NCBI RefSeq assembly: GCF_001403875.1
Contig: NZ_LN884299.1
Span: 2,728,117-2,792,116 of the forward strand
Direction: 5' to 3'
Source of the DNA: Paenibacillus ihumii
GTDB lineage: Bacteria; Bacillota; Bacilli; Paenibacillales; Paenibacillaceae
Length of the DNA stretch: 64,000 nt
The notes beneath the pieces were generated by a model. It made no database searches. It saw only the letters and a program-made list of their open reading frames with translations, and had not been told where the DNA came from. Positions 34,098-44,000 of the stretch are shown one piece after another (position 1 is the first letter of the stretch; each line of letters opens with the position of its first letter). The translations under genes and the position numbers were made by a program.

Positions 34098-35978
34098 ATG
34101 AACCATTTTACGGGAGTCGACGGAAGAAAACCACTGTTTTGGCTGCTTGCTTTTCTGGTATCGATGCCATTGTTCGCCTTCGGAGCAACCCCCGCCTCTT
34201 ATGCCGCATCCGCCAGGCAAATGGAATCGCTTAAGCGCGGCGTTGTCGCCGTTAAGGTAAACAATGGGGTATTCGTAAGCTGGCGCCTGCTCGGCACCGA
34301 GCCGGACAATATTGCGTTCAACCTCTACCGGGGAAGCACCAAGGTCAATGCCAGCCCCATCACTAACAGCACCAACTACATCGACCCGCAAGGTACAACG
34401 AGCTCGGCCTATTCGGTAAAGGCTGTGCTGAACGGACAGGAGCAAGCGGCTTCCGAGACGGCAGCGGTCTGGGGACAAAACTATCTATCCGTTCCAATTC
34501 AACAGCCTCCCGGCGGTACCACGCCCGATGGGGTTGCCTATACTTACAGCGCCAATGATGCGAGCGTAGGCGATCTGGATGGGGATGGGATCTATGAAAT
34601 CGTGCTAAAATGGGATCCTTCCAACTCCAAGGATAATTCTCAAGCCGGCTATACCGGACCGGTCATCCTTGATGCCTATCGTCTGGACGGCACCCGGCTG
34701 TGGCGCATCAATCTGGGCAGGAATATTCGGGCTGGCGCGCACTATACGCAGTTTCTCGTCTATGACTTGGACGGCGACGGCAGAGCTGAGGTCGTATTCA
34801 AGACGGCGGACGGCACCGTTGACGGGGTCGGCAGGACGATCGGCAATGCAAATGCGGATTACCGCAACTCCAGCGGGTATGTACTGTCCGGTCCCGAATA
34901 CCTGACGGTGTTCAAGGGAAGCACCGGAGAGGCTTTGACGACTGTCAACTATGAGCCCGCCAGGGGGAACGTCTCCGATTGGGGAGATAACTACGGCAAC
35001 CGCGTCGATCGTTTCCTGGCCGGGGTTGCTTATTTGGACGGGCAGCGTCCCAGCTTCGTCATGGCTCGCGGCTATTATACGAGAACCGTACTCGTAGCCT
35101 ACAATTGGCGGGACGGCAAGCTGGCCAAGCTGTGGACATTCGATTCGAACTCGCCGGGTAACGGCGCATATGCCGGCCAAGGCAACCACAGCCTCAGCGT
35201 CGCTGATGTCGATAACGACGGCAAGGACGAAATCATCTATGGCGCAGCAGTCATTGACGATAACGGCAAAGGGCTGTATACGACAGGACTCGGGCATGGC
35301 GACGCCCTGCATGTGGGCGATCTGGATCCCGACCGGGCCGGGCTAGAGGTGTTCGGCGTTCATGAATCGGCCAGCGCGGCTTACGGAGCAGAGATTCACA
35401 ATGCAGCCACAGGCCAAATCTATTGGGGCATCCGCACCGGAGCGGATACCGGACGGGGATTGGCTGCGGATATCGATCCGCGAACAAAAGGAACGGAGCT
35501 ATGGGCCTCCGGCATTGGACTCTATTCCGTCAAAGGGGTAAAAATTAGCGATGCCACGCCGAACTCCACCAACTTCGCCATCTGGTGGGACGGGGATTTG
35601 CTGCGCGAACTGCTCGATCATACCGGCGGAACAGGCAAAGTCGACAAATGGAATTACGGCTCGGGTACAACCAATCGCCTGCTAACGGCTACGGGGACTG
35701 CATCGAACAACTCGACTAAGGGCAACCCGAGCCTGCAGGCCGACATCCTTGGCGACTGGCGGGAGGAAGCCATCTGGAGAACCGCTGACAATACCGCGCT
35801 GCGCATTTATACGACTACTGACGTTACTTCCCATCGGATTTACACGTTGATGCATGATCCCGTTTACCGCCTGAGCGTGGCCTGGCAGAACGTCGGCTAC
35901 AATCAGCCTCCGCACACGGGATTCTATCTCGGAGAAGGGATGAGCGCTCCGCCCAGACCAAATATGCGCCCATCCTAA
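34098..35978 (+). CDS. secreted rhamnogalacturonan lyase, PL11 family
   Basis: The protein of about 626 residues has a signal peptide (cleavage after ASA, near residue 38). A full PL11 catalytic domain follows, as in B. subtilis YesW/YesX, which cleaves the rhamnogalacturonan I backbone of pectin. Family hallmarks are VAVKVNNGVFVSWRLLG near the start and repeated calcium-binding Asp loops of the eight-bladed propeller (DLDGDGIYEIVLKW, YDLDGDGRAEVVFK, DVDNDGKDEIIYG). The ATG at 34098 follows AAGGAGG. A second PL11 domain occurs at the right end of the window in a much larger protein, so this strain is equipped for pectin use. Confidence 0.94.
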   Translation: MNHFTGVDGRKPLFWLLAFLVSMPLFAFGATPASYAASARQMESLKRGVVAVKVNNGVFVSWRLLGTEPDNIAFNLYRGSTKVNASPITNSTNYIDPQGTTSSAYSVKAVLNGQEQAASETAAVWGQNYLSVPIQQPPGGTTPDGVAYTYSANDASVGDLDGDGIYEIVLKWDPSNSKDNSQAGYTGPVILDAYRLDGTRLWRINLGRNIRAGAHYTQFLVYDLDGDGRAEVVFKTADGTVDGVGRTIGNANADYRNSSGYVLSGPEYLTVFKGSTGEALTTVNYEPARGNVSDWGDNYGNRVDRFLAGVAYLDGQRPSFVMARGYYTRTVLVAYNWRDGKLAKLWTFDSNSPGNGAYAGQGNHSLSVADVDNDGKDEIIYGAAVIDDNGKGLYTTGLGHGDALHVGDLDPDRAGLEVFGVHESASAAYGAEIHNAATGQIYWGIRTGADTGRGLAADIDPRTKGTELWASGIGLYSVKGVKISDATPNSTNFAIWWDGDLLRELLDHTGGTGKVDKWNYGSGTTNRLLTATGTASNNSTKGNPSLQADILGDWREEAIWRTADNTALRIYTTTDVTSHRIYTLMHDPVYRLSVAWQNVGYNQPPHTGFYLGEGMSAPPRPNMRPS

Positions 35979-36004
35979 ATATAGAAATAGAAAGGAGAAT
36001 GATC

Positions 36005-37402
36005 ATGAATCTATTCCGCCAAGTTCCCCCCTCTCCGGAGGTCACTGCTTATCTGGTTAACGAATATCAAAGAAACTGGAAATCTGCTGGGTTTACTTAC
36101 AGCCAGTTTCTCATTGCCCGGGGATATCAGAACCCTGCCCACAACCATCCGGGAATGGATGACCATGTAACGGGCATGCCTCCTGCAGGGGCGGAGCTGA
36201 TTCACACGCCGCGCAAACCGGTTACCGGAGACCTGAATGTCAAGGTGCTTCTTGTCGATTTCTCCGATATGCCGGGGGTGCTCCCCAAAGAGCACTATGA
36301 AGATCTGCTCTTCTCCCGCAACACCCACACAACCGGGAGTATGGCGGATTATTATGATGAAGTCAGCCGGGGGCTGGTGCAAATCCACGGTGAAGTGCAC
36401 GGCTGGCTCAGAATGCCGCAGACCTACTCCTACTACACGAACGGCAACTCAGGCCTGACCGATAAGCTCAACCGGGAATACTATCCGCAGGACGCCAGAA
36501 AGCTCGCTGAGGATGCCGTCGATGCTGCACTGGCCCACGGTGTCTCTTTTCCATCCCACCTGGATGCCCTGGACAATGGCACGATTACGGCGTTATTCAT
36601 CGTACATGCCGGACGCGGAGCCGAGAAAATCCTCCCGCCGCTCAGCGGCAGCCATATCTGGTCCCATAAATGGCAAATGGTCGAGCCCAAAGAAGTTGCT
36701 CCGGGGCTTGCCGCCGTTACTTACTTAATGGTGCCCCAGGAAGCTCTGCTCGGGGTGTGCGCGCATGAGCTTGGACATCTGGCTTTCCAATGGGATGATT
36801 TCTATGATCCAAACTATGATGCCGACGATGACCATTGGGACGGAAATGGGATGTGGGACGTGATGGCCAGCGGTTCCTATGCCGGCAGGGAGATGCGTCC
36901 GGTTCATCCGGCAGGGCTGCATAAACTGCAGCATGGATGGATTGAAGGCGAGAAAATTCATCAAAGCCGGAGCGGGCTGACGCTGCTCCCGGTGACATCG
37001 GCTGAGGGCAAGGTGGTTAAAATTAAAGGGCCGGGCTACACCAGCAATCAGTATCTTCTGCTTGAGAACAGAATCCGGGAGAAATTCGACGGTGAACTGC
37101 CGGGCGAAGGCCTGTTAGTTTGGCGAATCGACGAGAATGACGATCAAACCAGAAGCGCTGCCCCCGGCATGTATTTGATCCAGGCGGACGGGAATGAAGA
37201 CTTGAATGATCCCGATGACCGCAATAGCGGGGATCGGGGAGATCCTTTTCCCGGAAGCAGCCACAACACCGAGCTTCTGGATCATGGAAGAATATCCACC
37301 TCTTTTCCGGGACAGCCATCCGGTATAACGCTGAAGAACATTGCCTTTGACCCGGAAACGAAGCAAATTACGCTTGATGTCTTCATTGAAGAGAGATCAT
37401 GA
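36005..37402 (+). CDS. M6-type (immune inhibitor A-like) metalloprotease
   Basis: The 465-residue protein has the zinc motif HELGH (in CAHELGHLAFQWDDFYD, about residues 254-258) and the following MWDVMASGSY Met-turn, as in M6 peptidases. It has no signal peptide or propeptide: the protein starts NLFRQVPPSPEV. That is odd for a normally secreted family and suggests intracellular action, non-classical release, or a different substrate. It begins 26 bases after the PL11 lyase gene, so the two may share a transcript. The second of two nearby ATGs (36005) has the better spacing to AAAGGAG. Confidence 0.85.
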   Translation: MNLFRQVPPSPEVTAYLVNEYQRNWKSAGFTYSQFLIARGYQNPAHNHPGMDDHVTGMPPAGAELIHTPRKPVTGDLNVKVLLVDFSDMPGVLPKEHYEDLLFSRNTHTTGSMADYYDEVSRGLVQIHGEVHGWLRMPQTYSYYTNGNSGLTDKLNREYYPQDARKLAEDAVDAALAHGVSFPSHLDALDNGTITALFIVHAGRGAEKILPPLSGSHIWSHKWQMVEPKEVAPGLAAVTYLMVPQEALLGVCAHELGHLAFQWDDFYDPNYDADDDHWDGNGMWDVMASGSYAGREMRPVHPAGLHKLQHGWIEGEKIHQSRSGLTLLPVTSAEGKVVKIKGPGYTSNQYLLLENRIREKFDGELPGEGLLVWRIDENDDQTRSAAPGMYLIQADGNEDLNDPDDRNSGDRGDPFPGSSHNTELLDHGRISTSFPGQPSGITLKNIAFDPETKQITLDVFIEERS

Positions 37403-37410
37403 CACGAAAT

Positions 37411-37458
37411 AACAAGATCCGGCTTTTAGCAATTTGCCTGCTAAAGCCGGATCTTGTT
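37411..37458. terminator. long bidirectional terminator hairpin
   Basis: Two 20-base arms (AACAAGATCCGGCTTT.AGCA and its complement, with one bulged T) flank a 7-base loop. T runs follow on both strands. It ends the metalloprotease gene and abuts the stop codon of the convergent MerR gene. Confidence 0.93.
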
Positions 37459-38208
37459 TTATTTCACATCCGCATAAGATTCGGCCGCTGCAGCAAGATA
37501 GTACGCCAGCCCTGTCTGCTGCCCCTCAAGCATCTGCAAATGGAATGAGTCGCTAAGGAAAAAACGCGTCTGCCCCGCAAAATCCTGAGCCGATACAGCA
37601 TGGCCGTGACGGTTCATAAATTCCAAATGGCTGCGGATCAGCTGCCCGACTTCCAGGCTGTTATGCATCACGCCCGTTTGTAAATTCCGGGCCATTTCAT
37701 CCATAAAAGCCTTGGCTTCACGGGCCTGCTCATTCATGTCCTGAACGTCGATCTGCGCCGATTCCAGCGGGTCAAATTCATAACTCTTCTGTAAATGTGC
37801 ATTATGCTCTTCCAGGGCTTCCCGCCATTCTTCCTCCCGGGCAAAGCCCATAAACAACTCTGAATGATCCATAGGTTCTCCTTTCTCCATACCATGGATG
37901 GAATGCCTCAATGTTGCAATGACTGCCTGCAGCCTGTTCTGTCTAGCCAGAAGCAGTTCCTCCTGCTGCTGAAGTACGGATAAGCGCTCAGGCTCTCGTT
38001 CGAGAAGCTGCTTGATCTGTTCCAGTGGAAACTCCAATTCGCGGTAAAACAAAATCTGCTGCAATCGTTCCAGCTCTTCTTGTCCATACAAGCGATACCC
38101 TGCTCCGCTTATTTCACGGGGCAAGAGCAGGCCGATTTTGTGATAATGATGCAGCGTCTTGACCGTTACGCCGGACAGCGAAGATACCTCTTTTACCGTG
38201 TAGAGCAT
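37459..38208 (-). CDS. MerR-family regulator with TipAS-type effector domain
   Basis: In this 249-residue protein, the MerR helix-turn-helix and wing occupy residues 1-70 (YTVKEVSSLSGVTVKTLHHYHKIG), then a dimerisation coiled coil (about 75-110), then a C-terminal TipAS-like domain (about 125-245). TipAS domains bind bulky antibiotics such as thiopeptides and related drugs, so this is probably a drug-responsive activator of the Mta/TipAL/SkgA type. It likely activates its own gene from the promoter described at 38232. No efflux gene adjoins it in the same direction. Confidence 0.9.
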   Translation of the reverse strand: MLYTVKEVSSLSGVTVKTLHHYHKIGLLLPREISGAGYRLYGQEELERLQQILFYRELEFPLEQIKQLLEREPERLSVLQQQEELLLARQNRLQAVIATLRHSIHGMEKGEPMDHSELFMGFAREEEWREALEEHNAHLQKSYEFDPLESAQIDVQDMNEQAREAKAFMDEMARNLQTGVMHNSLEVGQLIRSHLEFMNRHGHAVSAQDFAGQTRFFLSDSFHLQMLEGQQTGLAYYLAAAAESYADVK

Positions 38209-38231
38209 CTGGCTTTCCTCCTTTCAACCCC

Positions 38232-38262
38232 ACTTTACTGCCTCCCCTAACAGGAGAGTCAA
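38232..38262 (-). promoter_or_regulatory. MerR-type promoter with 19-bp spacer and dyad
   Basis: On the minus strand, TTGACT (-35) and TAAAGT (-10) are separated by 19 bases containing the dyad CTCC-TGTTAGG-GGAG. A stretched spacer with an inverted repeat is the hallmark of promoters that MerR-family activators untwist. It stands about 24 bases upstream of the MerR start codon. Confidence 0.8.
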
Positions 38263-38322
38263 GCTTAGCGTAAAATGAATTTTGCAGGAGGACGATTTCA
38301 TTAAAAATGGTAGAATATCAGC

Positions 38323-39192
38323 TTACTGATTCCTTTTCCACTCCTCATGGACTTTTAGAACCTTCGTCCATAATTCGTCTTTTTCGAGCTGGCTGAAGTG
38401 ATTTAACGGTTCTCCAAATACGTCGCTTAATAGCTCAAACCATTCGGAACGAATTGTAATTTCGCTTTTGGCCAGCCCGTGCTCATCGCGCCTGCTGTAT
38501 ACGCATCCTCTAAGCTCATTAATGTTTGTCTTATGCCTGTTTCGTACCAGCAGCAAACGGATCCACGTAGAATCCGGAGACGAGCTCAGATGCTCATGCT
38601 TCGGGACGAATTCTGCCATATTGGGCACAGCTTCAGGGTCGATATCAACTCCGATAAAAGCTCCTAGAGGATCATGCACCAATCGCCAACCCGGCGTAAT
38701 GACACTGGACCCGGTAAGCTTATAGGTATGAAAACCCTGCTTATGCTCCCCAAAATGAAGCGGAATCGGCTCATACAGCATATCGCCTAATCCAACGTCA
38801 ACAAGCCATGTTTGCGCCTCGGCATCTTTTCTGTTTTTATTTTCAATAGGCAAACGAACGGACAGTCCTAAATGATAGGAATCGATCCTGGCCTCTTGGC
38901 CATGGGACTGTACCCCAGCCCGGTGTAAAGACACATGATATCCTAAAGAACGCAGCAAAAGTTGGAATGCCCCGTTCAGGTGAAAGCAATACCCGCCTCC
39001 ACGATAAAGGATATGGTGCATCAAGCTGCCAGAATCGATCGGAACAGGCTTGCCGGCAAATAGGTCGATCGTTTGCCACGCAATTCGCTCAACATGGGCG
39101 CGGTGCAGTGCAAATAAATATTCTGTCGTCGGCTGCTGCTGCTCCATGCCTAACCGGCGCAAATAATCCTTCCTTTGTTTTGGCGATAGCAT
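38323..39192 (-). CDS. arylamine N-acetyltransferase
   Basis: The 289-residue enzyme transfers acetyl from acetyl-CoA to arylamines or hydrazines. The catalytic triad is readable: Cys69 in RGGGYCFHLN, His107 in SYHLGLSV and Asp132 in VDVGLGD. The usual RGGYCFELN has His in place of Glu here, as in some Bacillus and Paenibacillus NATs. It lies downstream of, and on the same strand as, two small membrane or exported protein genes. AGGG precedes the ATG. Confidence 0.92.
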   Translation of the reverse strand: MLSPKQRKDYLRRLGMEQQQPTTEYLFALHRAHVERIAWQTIDLFAGKPVPIDSGSLMHHILYRGGGYCFHLNGAFQLLLRSLGYHVSLHRAGVQSHGQEARIDSYHLGLSVRLPIENKNRKDAEAQTWLVDVGLGDMLYEPIPLHFGEHKQGFHTYKLTGSSVITPGWRLVHDPLGAFIGVDIDPEAVPNMAEFVPKHEHLSSSPDSTWIRLLLVRNRHKTNINELRGCVYSRRDEHGLAKSEITIRSEWFELLSDVFGEPLNHFSQLEKDELWTKVLKVHEEWKRNQ

Positions 39193-39220
39193 CGTTTCCC
39201 TCCAACTGCATTATTCCAGC

Positions 39221-39751
39221 CTATTCTTTGGCTGTGATATGAATCTCCTGGTCGATTTCAAGCTCAATCATCTCAGTCTGCCGATTTCCTTCGTGATCCT
39301 GCCAAGTAAGCTCAAGCGAAGTGCTTTCATAATTCGACCGGTCCTTCTCCAATTCCCCATAGGAATAGGGGCCCGTTAATGAGCCAATATCCTTGACATT
39401 ATCCAGGATAGATACTTCTCCGTTATTGGAGTGAAACTCATTCGCATATACGACTTCCTTCTCGCCCCGGCTGTTATTTTCATAAAATTTATATTCGAAA
39501 AAAGTGCTCCGGCTAAGCTCCCCCGGATCTCCCTTAAATTTCAAAGAGGCATGTCCCCTTAAGATCCGGTCCCCCGTAATCATGATTTTATAGTCCCGAA
39601 TATCCCATGCCTCGCCGGTTCCATGCAGCAAATACAAGCTTGCGCCCGAGCTGGCTTCCACGCTGGTCTGCTCCCTATCCAAATATAAATACAGCCATAA
39701 GGCATTCGTGATGATCATAATAACTGCCAAGAGCCAAACGGTTTTTTTCAT
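39221..39751 (-). CDS. membrane-anchored protein of unknown function
   Basis: The 176-residue protein has an N-terminal signal-anchor helix (VWLLAVIMIITNALWLYLYL) and an extracellular beta-rich domain (LYLLHGTGEAWDIRDYKIMITGDRILRGHASLKF). No lipobox is present. No family is recognised. GGAG stands seven bases before the ATG. It lies between the NAT and DUF2569-like genes on the same strand, with gaps of about 28 bases, so the three may be one operon. Confidence 0.7.
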   Translation of the reverse strand: MKKTVWLLAVIMIITNALWLYLYLDREQTSVEASSGASLYLLHGTGEAWDIRDYKIMITGDRILRGHASLKFKGDPGELSRSTFFEYKFYENNSRGEKEVVYANEFHSNNGEVSILDNVKDIGSLTGPYSYGELEKDRSNYESTSLELTWQDHEGNRQTEMIELEIDQEIHITAKE

Positions 39752-39778
39752 CTTGTATCTCCAACTCTTATCTTATTT

Positions 39779-40315
39779 CTACTTCACAAACGTATTCTTC
39801 ACTCGTTCCGACTTCAAAAAATATGGAATCCATATTGCGCAGGTGATCGCAGACTTAACTACATCCCTGATCGAGCTCCCGTCCTCCACCTCCCGGGCTA
39901 AAGGAATTTGATACATCATGATTATATCCGCAATCCAGAACAACAAATTGGCGCTGTATAATATGATCATTAACTTGGGCAGTATCGCTTTTTTCTGGTA
40001 AAACATGATCAAAATAAATATCGTGAAACCCATGAGCAGGCTGTTAAATATGGCTTCGAAAATCAGCATCGGTGCCCATAAAGGATGATAATATACCGAA
40101 TCCTTGGAGGTAAATAGTTCCCAGGTCTCCGTGCCGAATATAGACAAGAAATATTCAGGCAATTGCAAGAATCCCAATACAAGCGTCAGAAACAAACCGA
40201 TTTGCGTGAGGACCAGCCAGCCTCCAAGACCTGACACGCCTAATGGCTTAGTATAGTCCACCGTTTCCTGCACATTTGTCTGCTGCGTATTCGTTTGTTG
40301 AGCGTTCGACTCCAA
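39779..40315 (-). CDS. DUF2569-family membrane protein
   Basis: This 178-residue protein has four membrane helices after a Gln/Thr-rich N-terminus. GLGGWLVLTQIGLFL at the first helix and IWIPYFLKSERVKNTF at the end are typical of DUF2569, whose function is unknown. The start is a TTG at 40315, after AGGGAAG; no later start precedes the first helix. It is followed closely by the signal-anchor protein gene. Confidence 0.8.
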   Translation of the reverse strand: MESNAQQTNTQQTNVQETVDYTKPLGVSGLGGWLVLTQIGLFLTLVLGFLQLPEYFLSIFGTETWELFTSKDSVYYHPLWAPMLIFEAIFNSLLMGFTIFILIMFYQKKAILPKLMIILYSANLLFWIADIIMMYQIPLAREVEDGSSIRDVVKSAITCAIWIPYFLKSERVKNTFVK

Positions 40316-40637
40316 AACACAACACTTCCCTTTTCAAATTATGTATTCGAATTCCCCGGCAATCAGCCATTTCGCTCATAGTTGTCAGAGTAGTAGGCAA
40401 TGACCCAATTGTAAAAAATGCCTCCAAGCAACAGATGAATGGACGGCTGCCTGCGTCGAATCAATCATGGATCCCGATAATCGCCGCCAGCTATTAAAAG
40501 CAGCAGACTTCCCTTTCCTCTCTCCTCCTTACAAGGGATCTGATCGCTCCGGACAAGCTCATGCCAGGCGCATGAGCATCGGTAGTCCCACTGTATCACC
40601 AAACCCCGAATCATTTCCAGCAATTCCAAAAAAGAAT
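40316..40637. other. intergenic stretch without a visible gene
   Basis: I find no convincing coding frame or RNA gene. The left part should contain the promoter of the DUF2569-family gene. The right part lies beyond the terminator of the siderophore operon. Confidence 0.5.
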
Positions 40638-40674
40638 AAAGCCTCCGGGCACTTTCCGCAACCCTGGAGGCTTT
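40638..40674 (-). terminator. terminator of the siderophore operon
   Basis: AAAGCCTCC pairs perfectly with GGAGGCTTT around a 19-base loop. On the minus strand the stem is followed by a T-rich tract (ATTCTTTTTT). It is the first terminator downstream of mbtH. Between it and mbtH lies a small cluster of GCAGATCRTGC-like repeats (about 40692-40728). Confidence 0.85.
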
Positions 40675-40773
40675 GATATAAAGTAATCTGGGCAGATCAT
40701 GCAGATCGTGCGATCGTGCAGATCATTCTAATATGCTAACGCATGCCGTAAATTTCCATGTCACTGCCAAGAG

Positions 40774-41007
40774 CTACCGGCCCGCCTCGTTACTCTGCAT
40801 CTGCCGCTCGGCGTTTCGCAAGGAGAGAGGGCGGATATCCGTCCACTCTGATTCGATATGTTGAAGGCAGGCCTCGCGTGTGCTCTCGCCGTAGACCACC
40901 TGCCAGCCCTTCGGCACCTGAAGGAAGGCCGGCCAAAGGGAGTGCTGTCCCTCGCTGTTTACGAGCACCTTATACATACCGTCCAATTGCTCAAATGGAT
41001 TTGCCAT
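40774..41007 (-). CDS. MbtH-like NRPS chaperone
   Basis: The 77-residue protein matches MbtH family members: NPFEQLDGMYKVLVNSEGQHSLWP and the two invariant Trp regions (SLWPAF, GWQVVYG) are present. MbtH proteins bind adenylation domains and promote their folding and activity. It starts 16 bases after the dhbF stop on the same strand and is the last gene of the operon, so it should serve DhbF, as YbdZ does in B. subtilis. Confidence 0.95.
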   Translation of the reverse strand: MANPFEQLDGMYKVLVNSEGQHSLWPAFLQVPKGWQVVYGESTREACLQHIESEWTDIRPLSLRNAERQMQSNEAGR

Positions 41008-41023
41008 TTTCTCATTCCTCCCC

Positions 41024-44000
41024 CTATCTGTCCGCATCTCGTTCCTGTGGTTCCTGTCCTGCCTGCAGCTTCGCCAGCAAGACCCGCCCGATTTCCGCCA
41101 GCGGCCCCGGCTGGCATAAATCCTTATGCCGGCAAGCGATGTCATGCCTTTCAATCCGGCCCCCGATATAAGGGGCCCACATCTCCGGCTCGATCGGGTC
41201 GAACCAGTCCGGGATAATGGTCGAGTGGAAGAACAGCAGATCTCCCTCATATTTCTCGGGAACAAAGGCGCTTAGCAGGCGCACCGAGTTTTCGTACGTA
41301 CTTTTCAGGTTTAAAATAATGTCCTCGTCCAGGCTGGCCAGAGCGCTGCCGTCGCTGCGCAAAATCCCGATAGCCCGGGCAATGTCCAGCGGGCCGTCCT
41401 TGATCGAATCAGGATCATACCCGCCCAAGGCGAGCAGCGCAATCAGCGCCTCGTCTTCGCTGGCTTCGCCGCGCAGCGGCAAATAGTGGCTCGGAAACGC
41501 ATCGAGCATCGCCAGGAAAGCCACTTCCTCCCCCTCGCGCTGCAGCTGCACCGCCATCGCCTGCGCAACATTGCCGCCGAACGACCAGCCCAACAGGCGA
41601 TACGGACCCTGCGGTTGAACGGTGCGAATCTGGGCTATATAATCAGTGGTCATTTCCTCCAGCGTCCCGGGGTACTGATCGGTCTCGGCGATGCCCCGCG
41701 CCTGCAGGCCGTAGATGGGATAATCCATCCCGAGATGCTTCATGAGACCCGCATAGCACCAGCTCAGCCCTCCTGCGGGATGCACGCAGAACAGCGGAAT
41801 TTCCCTGCCCTCGGCGCGGAGCGGAAGCAGCACCTGGAGCGCGCTTTGCCCCTGGTCCGAATACAGCTTCTCCGCCAGCCCCGCTACAGTTGGAGCCTCG
41901 AAGAGCAGACCGATGCCAAGCTCCCTGCCCATCGTTTCGCGAATCCGGCTCATCAGGCGCACCGCCAGCAGCGAATGGCCGCCAAGCTCGAAAAATCCGT
42001 CATCTATGCTGACCCGCGGCAGTCCCAGCACCTCAGCGAACAAGTCGCAGAGCAATTCCTCCTGCGGAGTACGCGGGCCCCTGCCCTCCGGCGTCAGTGT
42101 ATATTCCGGCGCAGGCAGCGCCTCGCGGTCCAGCTTGCCGTTCGGTGTAAGCGGCAGCGAATCCAGCTGAATGATCGCCGACGGCACCATATATTCAGGC
42201 AGGATCGAGGCCGCATAACGGCGCAAATCCGCTGGCGCGATACCGGCTCCAGGCCCGGGAACGATGTAAGCGGCGAGCCGCTTGTCCCCCGGCTGATCCT
42301 CCCGGGCGATGACCGCTGCCTGCTCCACGCCGGGATAGCCGGCAAGTGCGGCCTCGATCTCTCCCAGCTCGATGCGGAAGCCCCGAATTTTGACCTGCTG
42401 GTCGCCGCGGCCCAAATAATCGAGCCCGCCCTTCGGCAGCCACTTGGCCAGATCGCCGGTTCGATACATTCGGCTGCCCGGCGGGCCGTACGGATCGGCG
42501 ACGAAGCGCTCGGCCGTTAAGTCCGGCCTCCCCCAATATCCCTGAGCCAGCCCTGCGCCCGCTACATACATCTCCCCGATTACGCCGGGCGGTACCGGCT
42601 GGAGGGACGAATCCAGCACATAGACCCGCAGGTCGGGAATCGGCCGCCCGATCAAGCTGCTTCCGCCTTGTGAAGCACTGTCCCTGTCAAGCTCGAGATA
42701 ACTGACATGCACGGTCGTCTCCGTGATGCCGTACATATTGATGAGCTTCGGCGCATCGTCCGGGTGGCGATCGTACCAGTCCTTCAAGCGGCTCAGCTCC
42801 AACGCCTCTCCGCCGAAGATCACATAGCGCAAGGCCAGCGCCTGCCCCAGCTCCGCATGCTCCCGGTCCGCCTGCATGAAGGCGTAAAATGCCGACGGCG
42901 TCTGATTAAGCACGGTCACCCGCTCCTCCGCCAGCAGCTGCAGAAATTGCGCTGGCGAGCGGCTGATTTCATGAGGCACGACGACGAGGCGTCCGCCGTA
43001 GAGCAGCGCCCCCCACAGCTCCCATACGGAGAAGTCAAAGGCATAGGAATGGAACAGCGTCCAGACATCCTTAGCGTTGAAGCTGAACCAGGCGTCCGTT
43101 GCCGCAAATAACCGGGTAACATTGCGGTGAGGAATGACTACGCCCTTCGGTTTGCCCGTTGAGCCCGAAGTATATATCATATATGCCGGGCTTAACGGGG
43201 TAATGCAGCCTTTTCGTTCCTCCTCGCGCAGATCGAGCTCGGAGCTGCCGCGAAGCTGCTCCTCCGTCGCCGGATCGCCAAGTACGATCTGCGGAATCCG
43301 CAGCGTACCTGGCAATTGAGCGGCAGCCTGTGCGCTAGTGATCATATATACCGGCTTCGCGTCCTCGACCATCCACTCCAGACGGTCAGCCGGATAGTCG
43401 GGATCGAGGGGCAGATAAGCCGCTCCAGCCTTCAAGACGGCCAGCAGGCCAACGACCAGCTCCAGGGAGCGCGGCAAAGCCAGCGCCACCATCTGGCCGG
43501 CGCTCACCCCGCCTGCAATCAGCAAATGCGCCAATCGGTTGGCCGCGCGGTTCAGCTGCCCGTAGCTTAATGCCTCGCCTCCGCATACTACGGCTGGGGC
43601 GTCCGGCCGCTTGGCTGCCTGCGCCTCGAAGCGTGCGAACAGGCTGGCTCCGTTTGTGTCCGCCATCGTGCCGCAGGCTGGATCAAGCTCTGGCGTTTGG
43701 ATTGCTCCCTGCCCGGCAGCAGAGCCGGCGCCGCTGGTCACATCGCTCGTCCAGGCCGCCTCCATCAGGAAGGCTTCACGCTCCTCCGGCGTCAGAATAT
43801 CCACCCTGCCGATGGGCTGCCCCGGCTCCTGTGCCAGCGCTTCGAGCATCTGCACATACCGATAGGCCAAAGCCTCGGCCGTATGGGGCTCATATAAATC
43901 CTTGCTGTACTCCAACAGCCCGCTCAATCCGCAGGGCCCGCCGTCCGCACCGCGCCGCTCATTCAATTCGACCGTAAGGTCGAACTTCGCCGTGCCGGAG

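Noticed and set aside
41486..42520. Long plus-strand frame opposite the NRPS gene
   Set aside because: Antisense shadow caused by GC-rich codon use in dhbF; no ribosome site and no domain. Similar shadows at 45215-46117 and 48817-50205 were rejected for the same reason.
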